A DNA stretch of 9,634 nt from J013 sp038521775 (GTDB taxonomy: Bacteria; Pseudomonadota; Alphaproteobacteria; Rhodobacterales; Rhodobacteraceae): NCBI GenBank assembly GCA_038521775.1, contig JBCBKN010000151.1:1-9634 (forward strand), in the 5' to 3' direction. The notes beneath the pieces are model-generated. The model was not told the DNA's origin. It worked only from the letters and a program-made list of their open reading frames with translations, and searched no databases. This document shows, piece by piece, positions 1 through 6,052 of the stretch (positions within the stretch are counted from its first letter, which is position 1; each line of letters opens with the position of its first letter). The position numbers and the translations under genes are program-made.

Positions 1-117
1 CGCGACTATCCCGCCGTGCGCGGCATCGTGCTGGTGATCTCGTTTCTCTTCATCCTGATCAATCTGGGCGTCGATCTGCTTTATGCGCTGCTCGACCCGC
101 GGATCCGCCACGGATGA
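1..117 (+). CDS. DppB/OppB-type ABC transporter permease, C-terminal end only (partial)
   Basis: The first 38 codons are open in frame 1 and end at TGA 115-117; the start lies upstream of the window. The translation begins RDYPAVRGIVLVISFLFILI and ends LLYALLDPRIRHG. One hydrophobic helix followed by a 'DLLYALLDPRIR' tail is the characteristic end of the first inner-membrane permease (DppB/OppB/NikB type) of peptide or nickel ABC importers. The stop overlaps the next gene's ATG by four bases (ATGA, 114-117), so translation of the two is probably coupled. The downstream permease-ATPase fusion and second ATPase confirm the transporter context. Substrate cannot be read from this fragment. Confidence 0.85.
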   Translation, partial: RDYPAVRGIVLVISFLFILINLGVDLLYALLDPRIRHG

Positions 118-1973
118 GCCGGGCCGCGCGCCATCGCCCGGTGATCCTGCCCGGCCTGGCGCTGACGGCGCTGCTGGTGCTGGCCTATGGGGCGACATGG
201 CTTGCCCCGCACGACCCCGTGGCGATGAACATCGTGGGCCGCCTCAAACTGCCCTCGGCGGAGTACTGGCTGGGCCAGGACAGCTATGGCCGCGACATCC
301 TCTCGCGGCTGATGCATGGCGCGCGGGTGTCGCTGACCGTGGCCATGCTGTCGGCCGCGATTGCCATGGTCGTGGGCGTCGCGCTGGGGCTGATCGGCGG
401 GTATTTCCGCGGTGTGTCGGAGCTGCTGACGCTGCGGCTGGTCGACATCGTGCTGAGCTTTCCGCCCATTCTGTTGGCGCTTCTGGTCGTCACCCTCTTT
501 GGCCCGGGTGCTGTGACCCTGACCGCCTGCCTCTCGATCCTCTTTGCCCCCGGCTTTGCGCGCGTGACCTATGGCGAGACGCTGGCCACGCGCAACCTTG
601 ATTATGTCGAGGCGGTGCGTGCCCTGGGTGCAGGGCCCGGGCGGATCATTCTGGGCACGGTGCTGCCCAATATTGCCGGGCCGATCCTGGTGCAGTTCTC
701 GCTCACCATGGCCTCGGCGGTGCTGATCGAAAGCGGGCTCTCCTTTCTGGGGCTGGGTGTGGTGCCGCCCGACCCCTCCTGGGGCGTTATGATCCGTGAG
801 GCGCGCGGCACGATGAACTATTCCTGGCTTGGGCTGATCTGGCCCAGCCTCGCGCTCATTGCCACGGTGCTGATCTTCAACGCGCTTTGCGACGGGTTGC
901 GCGATGCGTTCGACCCCAGAACCCGGCCGGTTCGGGATCGGCCGGATCTGTTGCCGGCCGAAACCGCGCCCGCGCCCATGGCGCCCGGCTCCGTGCTGCA
1001 GGTCGACGCGCTGTCGACCCATATCCGCACCCAGGCGGGGCTCTTGCGGGCGGTCGACCGGGTGAGCTTTTCGCTCGCCCCCGGTGAAACCCTGGCGATT
1101 GTCGGCGAAAGCGGGTCGGGAAAGTCGATGACCGGGCTGTCGTTGATGGGGCTGACGCCCGAACCCCAGGGGCGGATTGTGGGCGGCTCGGTGCGGCTGC
1201 GGCGCCGGTCGAACGAGATCATCGACATCGCCAAGGCCAGTGAGGCCGCGCTGGAGGCCATCCGCGGCGACGAGATCGCAATGATCTTTCAGGAGCCGAT
1301 GACCGCGCTCAACCCAGTCTACAGGATCGGCGACCAGATCGCCGAGGCCATCCTGCGCCACCGCGCGCTCGACCGGCGCGGCGCCATGGCGCTGGCCATC
1401 GAGACGCTGGAAAATGTGGGCGTGCCCGAGCCTGCCCTGCGCGCCCGGGCCTATCCGCATGAGCTTTCGGGCGGCTTGCGGCAGCGTGCGATGATCGCCA
1501 TGGCGCTGGCCCTGGGGCCGCAGCTTCTGATCGCCGATGAGCCGACCACGGCGCTCGATGTCACCATCCAGGCCCAGATCCTCGACCTCATGCGCCGGAT
1601 CCTGGCCGAGGCGACCCCGAAACCGGCGCTGATCTTCATCACCCATGATCTGGGCGTGGTGTCGGACCTCGCGGACCGGGTGCTGGTCTTTTATGCCGGG
1701 CGGGTGGTCGAGGAAGGCCCGGTCGATGCCGTGTTCGACGCCCCGCGGCATCCCTACACCCGTGGGCTGATCGACAGCGCCCCGCAACCCGGCCGGCGCG
1801 GGCGGCTTCGGGCCATCGAGGGCAGCGTGCCGGACCCGCTTGCGCTGCCGCCGGGCTGCGCCTTTGCCCCGCGCTGCCCCCTGGCGCAGGGTCTGTGCCA
1901 CACCCAGTCGCCCGTCTTGCGCCCGACCGGGACCGGCCGCAGCGCCTGCCATCGCTGGTCGGAGGTCGCATGA
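114..1973 (+). CDS. Peptide ABC transporter permease/ATP-binding fusion protein (DppC-DppD type)
   Basis: This 619-residue protein joins two normally separate subunits of a dipeptide/oligopeptide importer. Residues 1-268 are a DppC-like permease. It has an LGQDSYGRDILSRL N-terminal motif, about six hydrophobic segments (near 12-30, 75-97, 108-130, 132-147, 188-208, 236-258), an EAA-type ATPase-coupling loop at 166-185 (EAVRALG...LP), and a DGLRDAFDPR end. After a Pro/Ala-rich linker (about 269-292) comes a DppD-like ATPase: Walker A GESGSGKS 331-338, Q-loop Q393, signature LSGGLRQR 451-458, Walker B LLIADEP 471-477 with catalytic E476, D-loop 480-482 and switch H511. The oligopeptide-type C-terminal domain has PPGCAFAPRCP plus later cysteines (C582, C588, C595, C612), a pattern linked to an iron-sulphur cluster in DppD homologues. 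The start at 114 overlaps the previous stop; no strong ribosome site is visible, fitting coupling. Such fusions are known in alphaproteobacteria. Substrate is inferred from family only; nickel or other peptides remain possible. Confidence 0.93.
   Translation: MSRAARHRPVILPGLALTALLVLAYGATWLAPHDPVAMNIVGRLKLPSAEYWLGQDSYGRDILSRLMHGARVSLTVAMLSAAIAMVVGVALGLIGGYFRGVSELLTLRLVDIVLSFPPILLALLVVTLFGPGAVTLTACLSILFAPGFARVTYGETLATRNLDYVEAVRALGAGPGRIILGTVLPNIAGPILVQFSLTMASAVLIESGLSFLGLGVVPPDPSWGVMIREARGTMNYSWLGLIWPSLALIATVLIFNALCDGLRDAFDPRTRPVRDRPDLLPAETAPAPMAPGSVLQVDALSTHIRTQAGLLRAVDRVSFSLAPGETLAIVGESGSGKSMTGLSLMGLTPEPQGRIVGGSVRLRRRSNEIIDIAKASEAALEAIRGDEIAMIFQEPMTALNPVYRIGDQIAEAILRHRALDRRGAMALAIETLENVGVPEPALRARAYPHELSGGLRQRAMIAMALALGPQLLIADEPTTALDVTIQAQILDLMRRILAEATPKPALIFITHDLGVVSDLADRVLVFYAGRVVEEGPVDAVFDAPRHPYTRGLIDSAPQPGRRGRLRAIEGSVPDPLALPPGCAFAPRCPLAQGLCHTQSPVLRPTGTGRSACHRWSEVA
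1961..1965 (+). promoter_or_regulatory. Ribosome binding site deciding the DppF-type ATPase start
   Basis: GGAGG lies four bases before ATG 1970-1972. The reading frame stays open 25 codons further upstream, to an ATG at 1895, but that segment lies inside the 3' end of the fusion gene. It does not look like an ABC ATPase N-terminus, whereas MNLLEVEALSKSF does. The site together with the ATGA overlap at 1970-1973 supports 1970 as the true start. Confidence 0.7.
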
Positions 1974-2983
1974 ACCTTCTGGAGGTCGAGGCCCTGTCCA
2001 AGAGCTTCCCGCTGCGCGGCGGACCCTTGGGGTTGCGCCGTGCCACGCTGCAGGCGGTCAACGGGGTGAGTTTTGCGCTGGCGCCGGGCGAGGTGCTGGG
2101 GCTGGTCGGCGAAAGCGGCTCGGGCAAGTCGACGCTCGGGCGGTGCGTGCTGCGGCTGATCGAGCCCAGCAACGGCGGCGTTCGCTTTGATGGGGTCGAG
2201 ATCACCGGCCTGGGCACAGCCGATCTGCGCCGCCTGCGCCGGCGCATGCAGATCGTTTTTCAGGACCCCTATGCCTCGCTCGACCCGCGTCGCACGGTTC
2301 GCGCCACCCTGGCCCAGGCACGCTCGATCCACGGGCTCGACACGTCCGATGCAGGCCTGGTCGAGACGCTCGAACAGGTCGGGCTTGGAAAACAGCATCT
2401 GGGCCGGTTCGCGCATGAGTTTTCCGGCGGCCAGCGGCAGCGCATCGGCATTGCCCGGGCCCTTGCCGTGGGCCCCGATTTCATTGTGGCCGATGAGCCG
2501 GTCTCGGCGCTCGATGTCTCGATCCAGGCGCAGATCGTCAATCTGCTGGCCGATCTGAAGGCCGAGCTCAATTTGGCCATGCTGTTCATCGGGCATGATC
2601 TAGCGGTGATCGAACATGTCTCGGACCGGGTCATGGTGCTTTATCTCGGCCGGGTGATGGAGATTGCCCCCGTTGCGCAGATCTACAGCGCGCCACTGCA
2701 CCCCTACACCCGGGCCCTGCTGTCGGCCGCGCCCCGGATCGGTGGGCGCATCGGCGGGCGGATCGACGGGCGCATCGGCGCAGGCATCGGCGGGCGGATC
2801 ATCCTGCGCGGCGAACAGCCCAGCCCGGCGAAACCGCCATCGGGTTGTGTGTTCCGCACCCGCTGTGCGCATGCCGTGCCGGACTGTGCGGCCACACCTC
2901 CGCCGCTGACGGCCACCGGGCCGGGCCATCTGACCGCCTGCATCCGCGATGATCTGCCGATTTGGAACGGTCCTGGCGCCTGA
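1970..2983 (+). CDS. Peptide ABC transporter ATP-binding protein (DppF/OppF type)
   Basis: This 337-residue protein is the second ATPase of the importer, expected to pair with the ATPase half of the upstream fusion on the cytoplasmic face. Visible motifs are Walker A GESGSGKST 48-56, Q-loop Q98 (FQDPYASLDP), signature FSGGQRQR 151-158, Walker B FIVADEP 171-177 with E176, D-loop ALD 180-182 and switch H209. The C-terminal oligopeptide domain (HPYTRALL ... PSPAKPPSGCVF) carries C293, C299, C306 and C324, again suggesting a metal-cluster-type site, although the usual RCP reads RCA here. The domain is interrupted at about residues 257-276 by a Gly/Ile/Arg repeat (IGGR units) encoded by a 12-bp tandem array. 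The start overlaps the fusion stop by four bases. The length is close to the family norm of about 320-340. No substrate-binding protein follows, so it must lie upstream or elsewhere. Confidence 0.93.
   Translation: MNLLEVEALSKSFPLRGGPLGLRRATLQAVNGVSFALAPGEVLGLVGESGSGKSTLGRCVLRLIEPSNGGVRFDGVEITGLGTADLRRLRRRMQIVFQDPYASLDPRRTVRATLAQARSIHGLDTSDAGLVETLEQVGLGKQHLGRFAHEFSGGQRQRIGIARALAVGPDFIVADEPVSALDVSIQAQIVNLLADLKAELNLAMLFIGHDLAVIEHVSDRVMVLYLGRVMEIAPVAQIYSAPLHPYTRALLSAAPRIGGRIGGRIDGRIGAGIGGRIILRGEQPSPAKPPSGCVFRTRCAHAVPDCAATPPPLTATGPGHLTACIRDDLPIWNGPGA
2738..2797 (+). repeat. In-frame 12-bp tandem repeat, five copies, inside the DppF-type gene
   Basis: Five consecutive 12-base units start at 2738, 2750, 2762, 2774 and 2786. 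Two are identical (ATCGGCGGGCGG at 2750 and 2786); the others are ATCGGTGGGCGC, ATCGACGGGCGC and ATCGGCGCAGGC. They encode IGGR, IGGR, IDGR, IGAG, IGGR. The period is a multiple of three, so copy-number change would keep the frame and only alter the length of a flexible loop before the cysteine-bearing C-terminal domain. The array falls where homologues usually have a short variable linker, between 'LLSAAPR' and 'ILRGEQPSP'. Confidence 0.85.
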
Positions 2984-3116
2984 TTCACGCTCTGGCAACC
3001 TTGTCGGCGCAGGAGAGGGGTGGCGGCGGCTTGCGACGCGCGCAGTCCAGCGCCATGCTTAACCTGCGGTTGCTGTGCCCGGCACCGGCGCCGGGACCAC
3101 CGCGCGGGGAGGAACC
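2984..3116 (+). promoter_or_regulatory. Leader/intergenic region upstream of glutamate dehydrogenase
   Basis: These 133 bases separate the transporter stop from gdh. No gene is supported here. A strong inverted repeat, CCCGGC (3078-3083) with GCCGGG (3090-3095), could form a six-pair stem with a six-base loop about 20 bases before the start. It has no T-run, so it is not a classic intrinsic terminator. A TTAACC hexamer lies at 3059-3064. GGGGAGG at 3106-3112 is the likely ribosome site for ATG 3117, at a short four-base spacing. I see no convincing -35/-10 pair, so whether gdh has its own promoter or is read through from the transporter is open. Confidence 0.4.
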
Positions 3117-4556
3117 ATGAACGCCTTGAACGCGACCAACGAACCGAGCTTCCGCCAATCCGTCGACATCATGTTCAACCAGGCCGCGGCCCGGCTCGAC
3201 CTGCCGCCCGGGCTGGAGGAAAAGATCCGCGTGTGCAACTCCACCTATACGGTGCGCTTCGGCGTGCGGCTGCGCGGCCAGATCCACACCTTCACCGGCT
3301 ATCGCTCGGTGCATTCCGAGCATATGGAGCCGGTCAAGGGCGGCATCCGCTTCTCGCTTGCCGTCAATCAGGACGAGGTCGAGGCGCTGGCAGCGCTCAT
3401 GAGCTATAAATGCGCCCTGGTTGAGACGCCCTTTGGCGGCTCGAAGGGCGGGCTCTGCATCGATCCGCGGGTGTGGGATGATGAGGAGCTGGAGCGGATC
3501 ACCCGCCGCTTTGCCTATGAGCTGATCAAGCGCGACCTGATCAACCCAAGCCAGAATGTGCCGGCGCCCGATATGGGCACGTCGGAGCGGGAGATGGCCT
3601 GGATGGCCGATCAGTACCGCCGCATGAACACCATCGACATCAACGCGCGCGCCTGCGTGACGGGCAAGCCGCTCAATGCCGGCGGGATTGCGGGGCGGGT
3701 CGAGGCAACCGGGCGCGGCGTGCAATATGCGCTGCGCGAGTTCTTCCGGCATTCCCGCGATGTCGAGGCCGCGCATCTGTCTGGCGGGCTGGGCGGCAAA
3801 ACGGTGATCGTGCAGGGCCTGGGCAATGTGGGCTACCACGCCGCCAAATTCCTGGCTGAAGAGGATGATTGCAAGATCATCGGGATCATCGAGCGCGACG
3901 GCGCGATCCTGGATCCGGCCGGCCTGCCGGTGGAGCGGGTGAAGGCCCATCTGACCGAAACCGGCGGCGTGCGCGGATTTCCGGGCGCCGAGTACATTGC
4001 CGATGGCATGACGGCCCTGTGCGAGGCCTGCGACATTCTGATCCCCGCGGCGATGGAGGGGGTGATCAATCTGGCCAATGCCAATGGGATCCAGGCGCCG
4101 CTGATCGTGGAGGCGGCCAATGGCCCGGTCACGGCGGGTGCCGATGAGATCCTGCGGGCCAAGGGCACAGTGATCATCCCCGATCTCTATGCCAATGCCG
4201 GCGGTGTGACGGTCAGCTATTTCGAATGGGTCAAGAATCTCAGCCATATTCGCTTTGGCCGCATGCAGCGCCGGCAGGAAGAGGCGCGGCATCAGCTTCT
4301 GGTCGATGAGCTTGAGCGGCTGTCAGACGACAGGGATCTGGGCTGGAGCCTGGCGCCCGGCTTTAAGGGGCAGTATCTGCGCGGTGCGGGAGAGCTGGAG
4401 CTGGTCCGCTCGGGGCTCGATGACACGATGCGCGGCGCGTACCAGTCGATCCATGAGACCTTCTGGTCGCGCGATGATGTGCCGGACCTTCGGATCGCCG
4501 CCTATATCGTTGCGGTCGAACGGGTCGCGGCCAGCTATCGGGCACTGGGCCTGTAG
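3117..4556 (+). CDS. gdhA: Glutamate dehydrogenase (Glu/Leu/Phe/Val dehydrogenase family), animal-like type
   Basis: This 479-residue cytoplasmic enzyme is predicted to interconvert glutamate with 2-oxoglutarate plus ammonium. The N-terminal dimerisation/catalytic domain shows KGGIRFS (K74), YKCALVETPFGGSKGG (K98 and catalytic-type K110) and PAPDMGT (D152). The Rossmann domain has VIVQGLGNVG 230-239, and E259 (IIERDG) sits where an acidic residue usually favours NAD over NADP. PDLYANAGGVTVSYFEW at 355-371 is a family hallmark. From about residue 374 the protein keeps an extended region aligning by eye with the antenna/pivot part of animal GDH (NLSHIRFGR, GAGELELVRSGLDDTM, LRIAAYIVAVERV). ATG 3117 was chosen over an in-frame start at 3075 because of the GGGGAGG site and because the extra 14 residues (Gly/Thr/Ala-rich) look non-coding. 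It follows a peptide importer, consistent with amino-acid catabolism. Leucine or phenylalanine dehydrogenase is less likely because of the length and these motifs. Confidence 0.92.
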   Translation: MNALNATNEPSFRQSVDIMFNQAAARLDLPPGLEEKIRVCNSTYTVRFGVRLRGQIHTFTGYRSVHSEHMEPVKGGIRFSLAVNQDEVEALAALMSYKCALVETPFGGSKGGLCIDPRVWDDEELERITRRFAYELIKRDLINPSQNVPAPDMGTSEREMAWMADQYRRMNTIDINARACVTGKPLNAGGIAGRVEATGRGVQYALREFFRHSRDVEAAHLSGGLGGKTVIVQGLGNVGYHAAKFLAEEDDCKIIGIIERDGAILDPAGLPVERVKAHLTETGGVRGFPGAEYIADGMTALCEACDILIPAAMEGVINLANANGIQAPLIVEAANGPVTAGADEILRAKGTVIIPDLYANAGGVTVSYFEWVKNLSHIRFGRMQRRQEEARHQLLVDELERLSDDRDLGWSLAPGFKGQYLRGAGELELVRSGLDDTMRGAYQSIHETFWSRDDVPDLRIAAYIVAVERVAASYRALGL

Positions 4557-4600
4557 GAAGGGGGGGACGGCCCCTCCTCCGCGTGGCTTTGGAACAGGCG

Positions 4601-4616
4601 GCCCTCCTAGGGGGGC
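4601..4616. terminator. Possible hairpin downstream of glutamate dehydrogenase
   Basis: GCCCTCCTAGGGGGGC is a near-perfect inverted repeat 45 bases after the gdh stop. CTCCGC at 4577-4582 can also pair with GCGGAG at 4615-4620, giving an alternative larger fold. No T-run follows on either strand, so a canonical Rho-independent terminator is not shown; the site could equally be a Rho-dependent 3' end structure or simple GC-rich sequence. Confidence 0.25.
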
Positions 4617-4711
4617 GGAGACCGCAGCCACATCCGCTCTCTCCGCCGGCGATCTGGATCAGTTTACCGGTTCGCCGTTGCGGCATTCCTGCCCCGGCCG
4701 ACAGTCCGGCC

Positions 4712-4747
4712 GAGGCGATACAGGAGGCGATGCAAGGGGCGGTACAG
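4712..4747 (+). repeat. 12-bp tandem repeat, three imperfect copies
   Basis: The units are GAGGCGATACAG (4712), GAGGCGATGCAA (4724) and GGGGCGGTACAG (4736). They lie in the convergent intergenic gap. No protein-coding role is supported. Confidence 0.65.
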
Positions 4748-4791
4748 GGGTATGTCGCCGCCCCGGCGCGATGATGTTCCGGCGCGGCGAA

Positions 4792-4842
4792 GTGACGGCG
4801 CGGGTGACCGGGCGCAGTGACCGGGTGCAGTGACCAGTTGCG
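4792..4842 (+). repeat. 12-13 bp tandem repeat, four imperfect copies
   Basis: The copies begin GTGAC at 4792, 4804, 4817 and 4830. The middle two are nearly identical 13-mers (GTGACCGGGCGCA and GTGACCGGGTGCA), and the outer copies are degenerate. The array ends five bases before the stop codon of the patatin-like gene on the opposite strand, so it would be in that transcript's 3' untranslated region. Confidence 0.7.
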
Positions 4843-4846
4843 GGGG

Positions 4847-6052
4847 CTATCCGCCCGACGGGGTCGGCGCCACGCCTCGGCGGATCAGCTCGATCAGCGA
4901 TCCGCCCCAGGGATAGCCATTGACCGCGTCATTGTACCCCCGATCGAAGAGCTTTCGCATATAGACGGGGTCGAAAAGCTCCTCGGCCGGCTCATCGAAC
5001 GCGTCCGGCACGAACGCGAGATGAATGTTGAACCCGTCGCGCTCGGCGGTCTGCTCGGCGGTCAGGATGTTCCCGATCGTCTGCGATTTGATCAGGGTAG
5101 AGACCGACCGCGCCGCGATGGGCAACAGACCCAGTTCGGGGGGGCCGTATTCGGGCTGCAGCTTGGCATTGCGCACGATGTAGAGGTTGCGCCGCTCCGG
5201 CGGGATGCCGATGCGCCGCACCAATTCGCCGACATCGACGCTGGGCGGATAGGCAAAGAGCGACAGCGTCACACCGCCATCGACATGCAGCTCCTGATAG
5301 GGCACGCCGTCGATCTCGACATCGATCAGCACCGGTGGAAAGGCGGCGGGGATCGAGGCCGATGCCAGCATGATCGAGCGGATCAGCTCGGGTGCTGCGG
5401 GATTGCCGCTGATCGCGATGCCGCCAATATCCCAGATCACCGGGCGCTGACTGTCGAGATGGGTGGTGGCGATGAGGAGCCGCCGCCCCTTGAGATGCTC
5501 TGCCGCAATCTCGGCAACAAGATCCTCATCGACGATGCCGCGCAGGATCTCCATCAGCGGCTCTGAATCGGCCACCGAAGACCCGCCGCCAAAAATGGCG
5601 CTGAAGATCGCCGGGCTGACCACATCCTCGGTGGTGATCGTGGTGTAGAACTCCTCAAGCTGCGCGTCGTATTTCGACCCCAGGAAGGCGAGCGGCGCGA
5701 TCAGCGCACCGGTGGAGACACCGGTCACAATGTCAAAGACCGGACGGTCGCCATGGGCGGTCCAGCCCTTCAGGAGCCCGGCGCCATAGGCCCCGTCAGC
5801 CCCGCCGCCCGACAGCACCAGGATGTTGAAATCCCGTTCGGACACGCCAAGCAGACGCTGCTCACGCACCAGCTCATCGATCTCGGCGTCGATCGCAGGG
5901 GTGGTGCCGTCGAAAAACACCCGCGACGGTGGAAAGCCTGGCACATTGGCCGTATCGTAGTTCTCGACGGGTGCCGCACCTGGCGTGCGAACCGCCGCGG
6001 TTCCACAGGCGGCAACGGCCAACATGGCTGCAAGCGCAAGCAGCGATTTCAT
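4847..6052 (-). CDS. Patatin-like phospholipase, predicted lipoprotein
   Basis: This 401-residue protein is predicted to be a lipid acyl hydrolase with a Ser-Asp dyad. The N-terminus MKSLLALAAMLAVAAC is a short signal sequence ending in a lipobox (VAAC, lipidated C16), so the mature protein should be anchored on the periplasmic side of the inner membrane or in the outer membrane. The patatin fold is shown by the oxyanion loop SGGGADGAYGAG 81-92, the nucleophile elbow GVSTG 111-115 (S113) and the catalytic DGG 258-260 (D258). The start is ATG 6052-6050; GGAGGG lies six bases upstream and the lipobox comes at the right distance. A frame extending further upstream to 6178 would bury the signal peptide and is rejected. 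The start overlaps the stop of the membrane-protein gene by four bases. Family members include bacterial phospholipase A enzymes; the natural lipid substrate cannot be read from sequence. Confidence 0.9.
   Translation of the reverse strand: MKSLLALAAMLAVAACGTAAVRTPGAAPVENYDTANVPGFPPSRVFFDGTTPAIDAEIDELVREQRLLGVSERDFNILVLSGGGADGAYGAGLLKGWTAHGDRPVFDIVTGVSTGALIAPLAFLGSKYDAQLEEFYTTITTEDVVSPAIFSAIFGGGSSVADSEPLMEILRGIVDEDLVAEIAAEHLKGRRLLIATTHLDSQRPVIWDIGGIAISGNPAAPELIRSIMLASASIPAAFPPVLIDVEIDGVPYQELHVDGGVTLSLFAYPPSVDVGELVRRIGIPPERRNLYIVRNAKLQPEYGPPELGLLPIAARSVSTLIKSQTIGNILTAEQTAERDGFNIHLAFVPDAFDEPAEELFDPVYMRKLFDRGYNDAVNGYPWGGSLIELIRRGVAPTPSGG

Larger units (their letters stand above)
4557..4846. other. 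Convergent intergenic region without a supported gene
   Basis: This 290-base gap lies between the converging ends of gdh and the patatin-like gene. It contains GC-rich inverted repeats (4601-4616 and about 4695-4712) and two short tandem arrays (4712-4747 and 4792-4842). A 63-codon frame from a GTG at 4583 to a TGA ending at 4774 has no ribosome site and no recognisable protein, so I do not call it. I see no tRNA or other RNA gene. Confidence 0.6.

Noticed and set aside
81..1952. Very long minus-strand open frame (623 codons) antisense to the permease-ATPase fusion
   Set aside because: It is rich in Arg, Gln, His, Gly and Pro with no recognisable domain, and lies opposite a gene with complete, ordered motifs. 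Long antisense frames are expected when third positions are mostly G or C.
2985..4292. 435-codon minus-strand frame antisense to glutamate dehydrogenase
   Set aside because: Its composition is His/Arg/Ala/Gly-rich, it has no family motif, and the opposite strand encodes a clear GDH; it is a shadow of GC-rich codon use.
4695..4712. Palindromic CGGCCGAC/GTCCGGCCG in the convergent gap
   Set aside because: The loop would be a single base and the stem needs a bulge; GC-rich hexamer palindromes of this kind are common by chance at this composition, so no operator or terminator is called.
4583..4774. 63-codon frame in the gdh/patatin gap with EAIQ-EAMQ-GAVQ repeats
   Set aside because: It starts with GTG, has no ribosome site, and its repeats simply translate the 12-bp DNA array. 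No recognisable protein; kept only as intergenic repeat.
4817..5566. 249-codon plus-strand frame opposite the patatin-like gene
   Set aside because: The minus strand here carries the patatin DGG motif and most of the downstream domain; the plus frame has no domain, and it begins inside the 13-bp repeat array.
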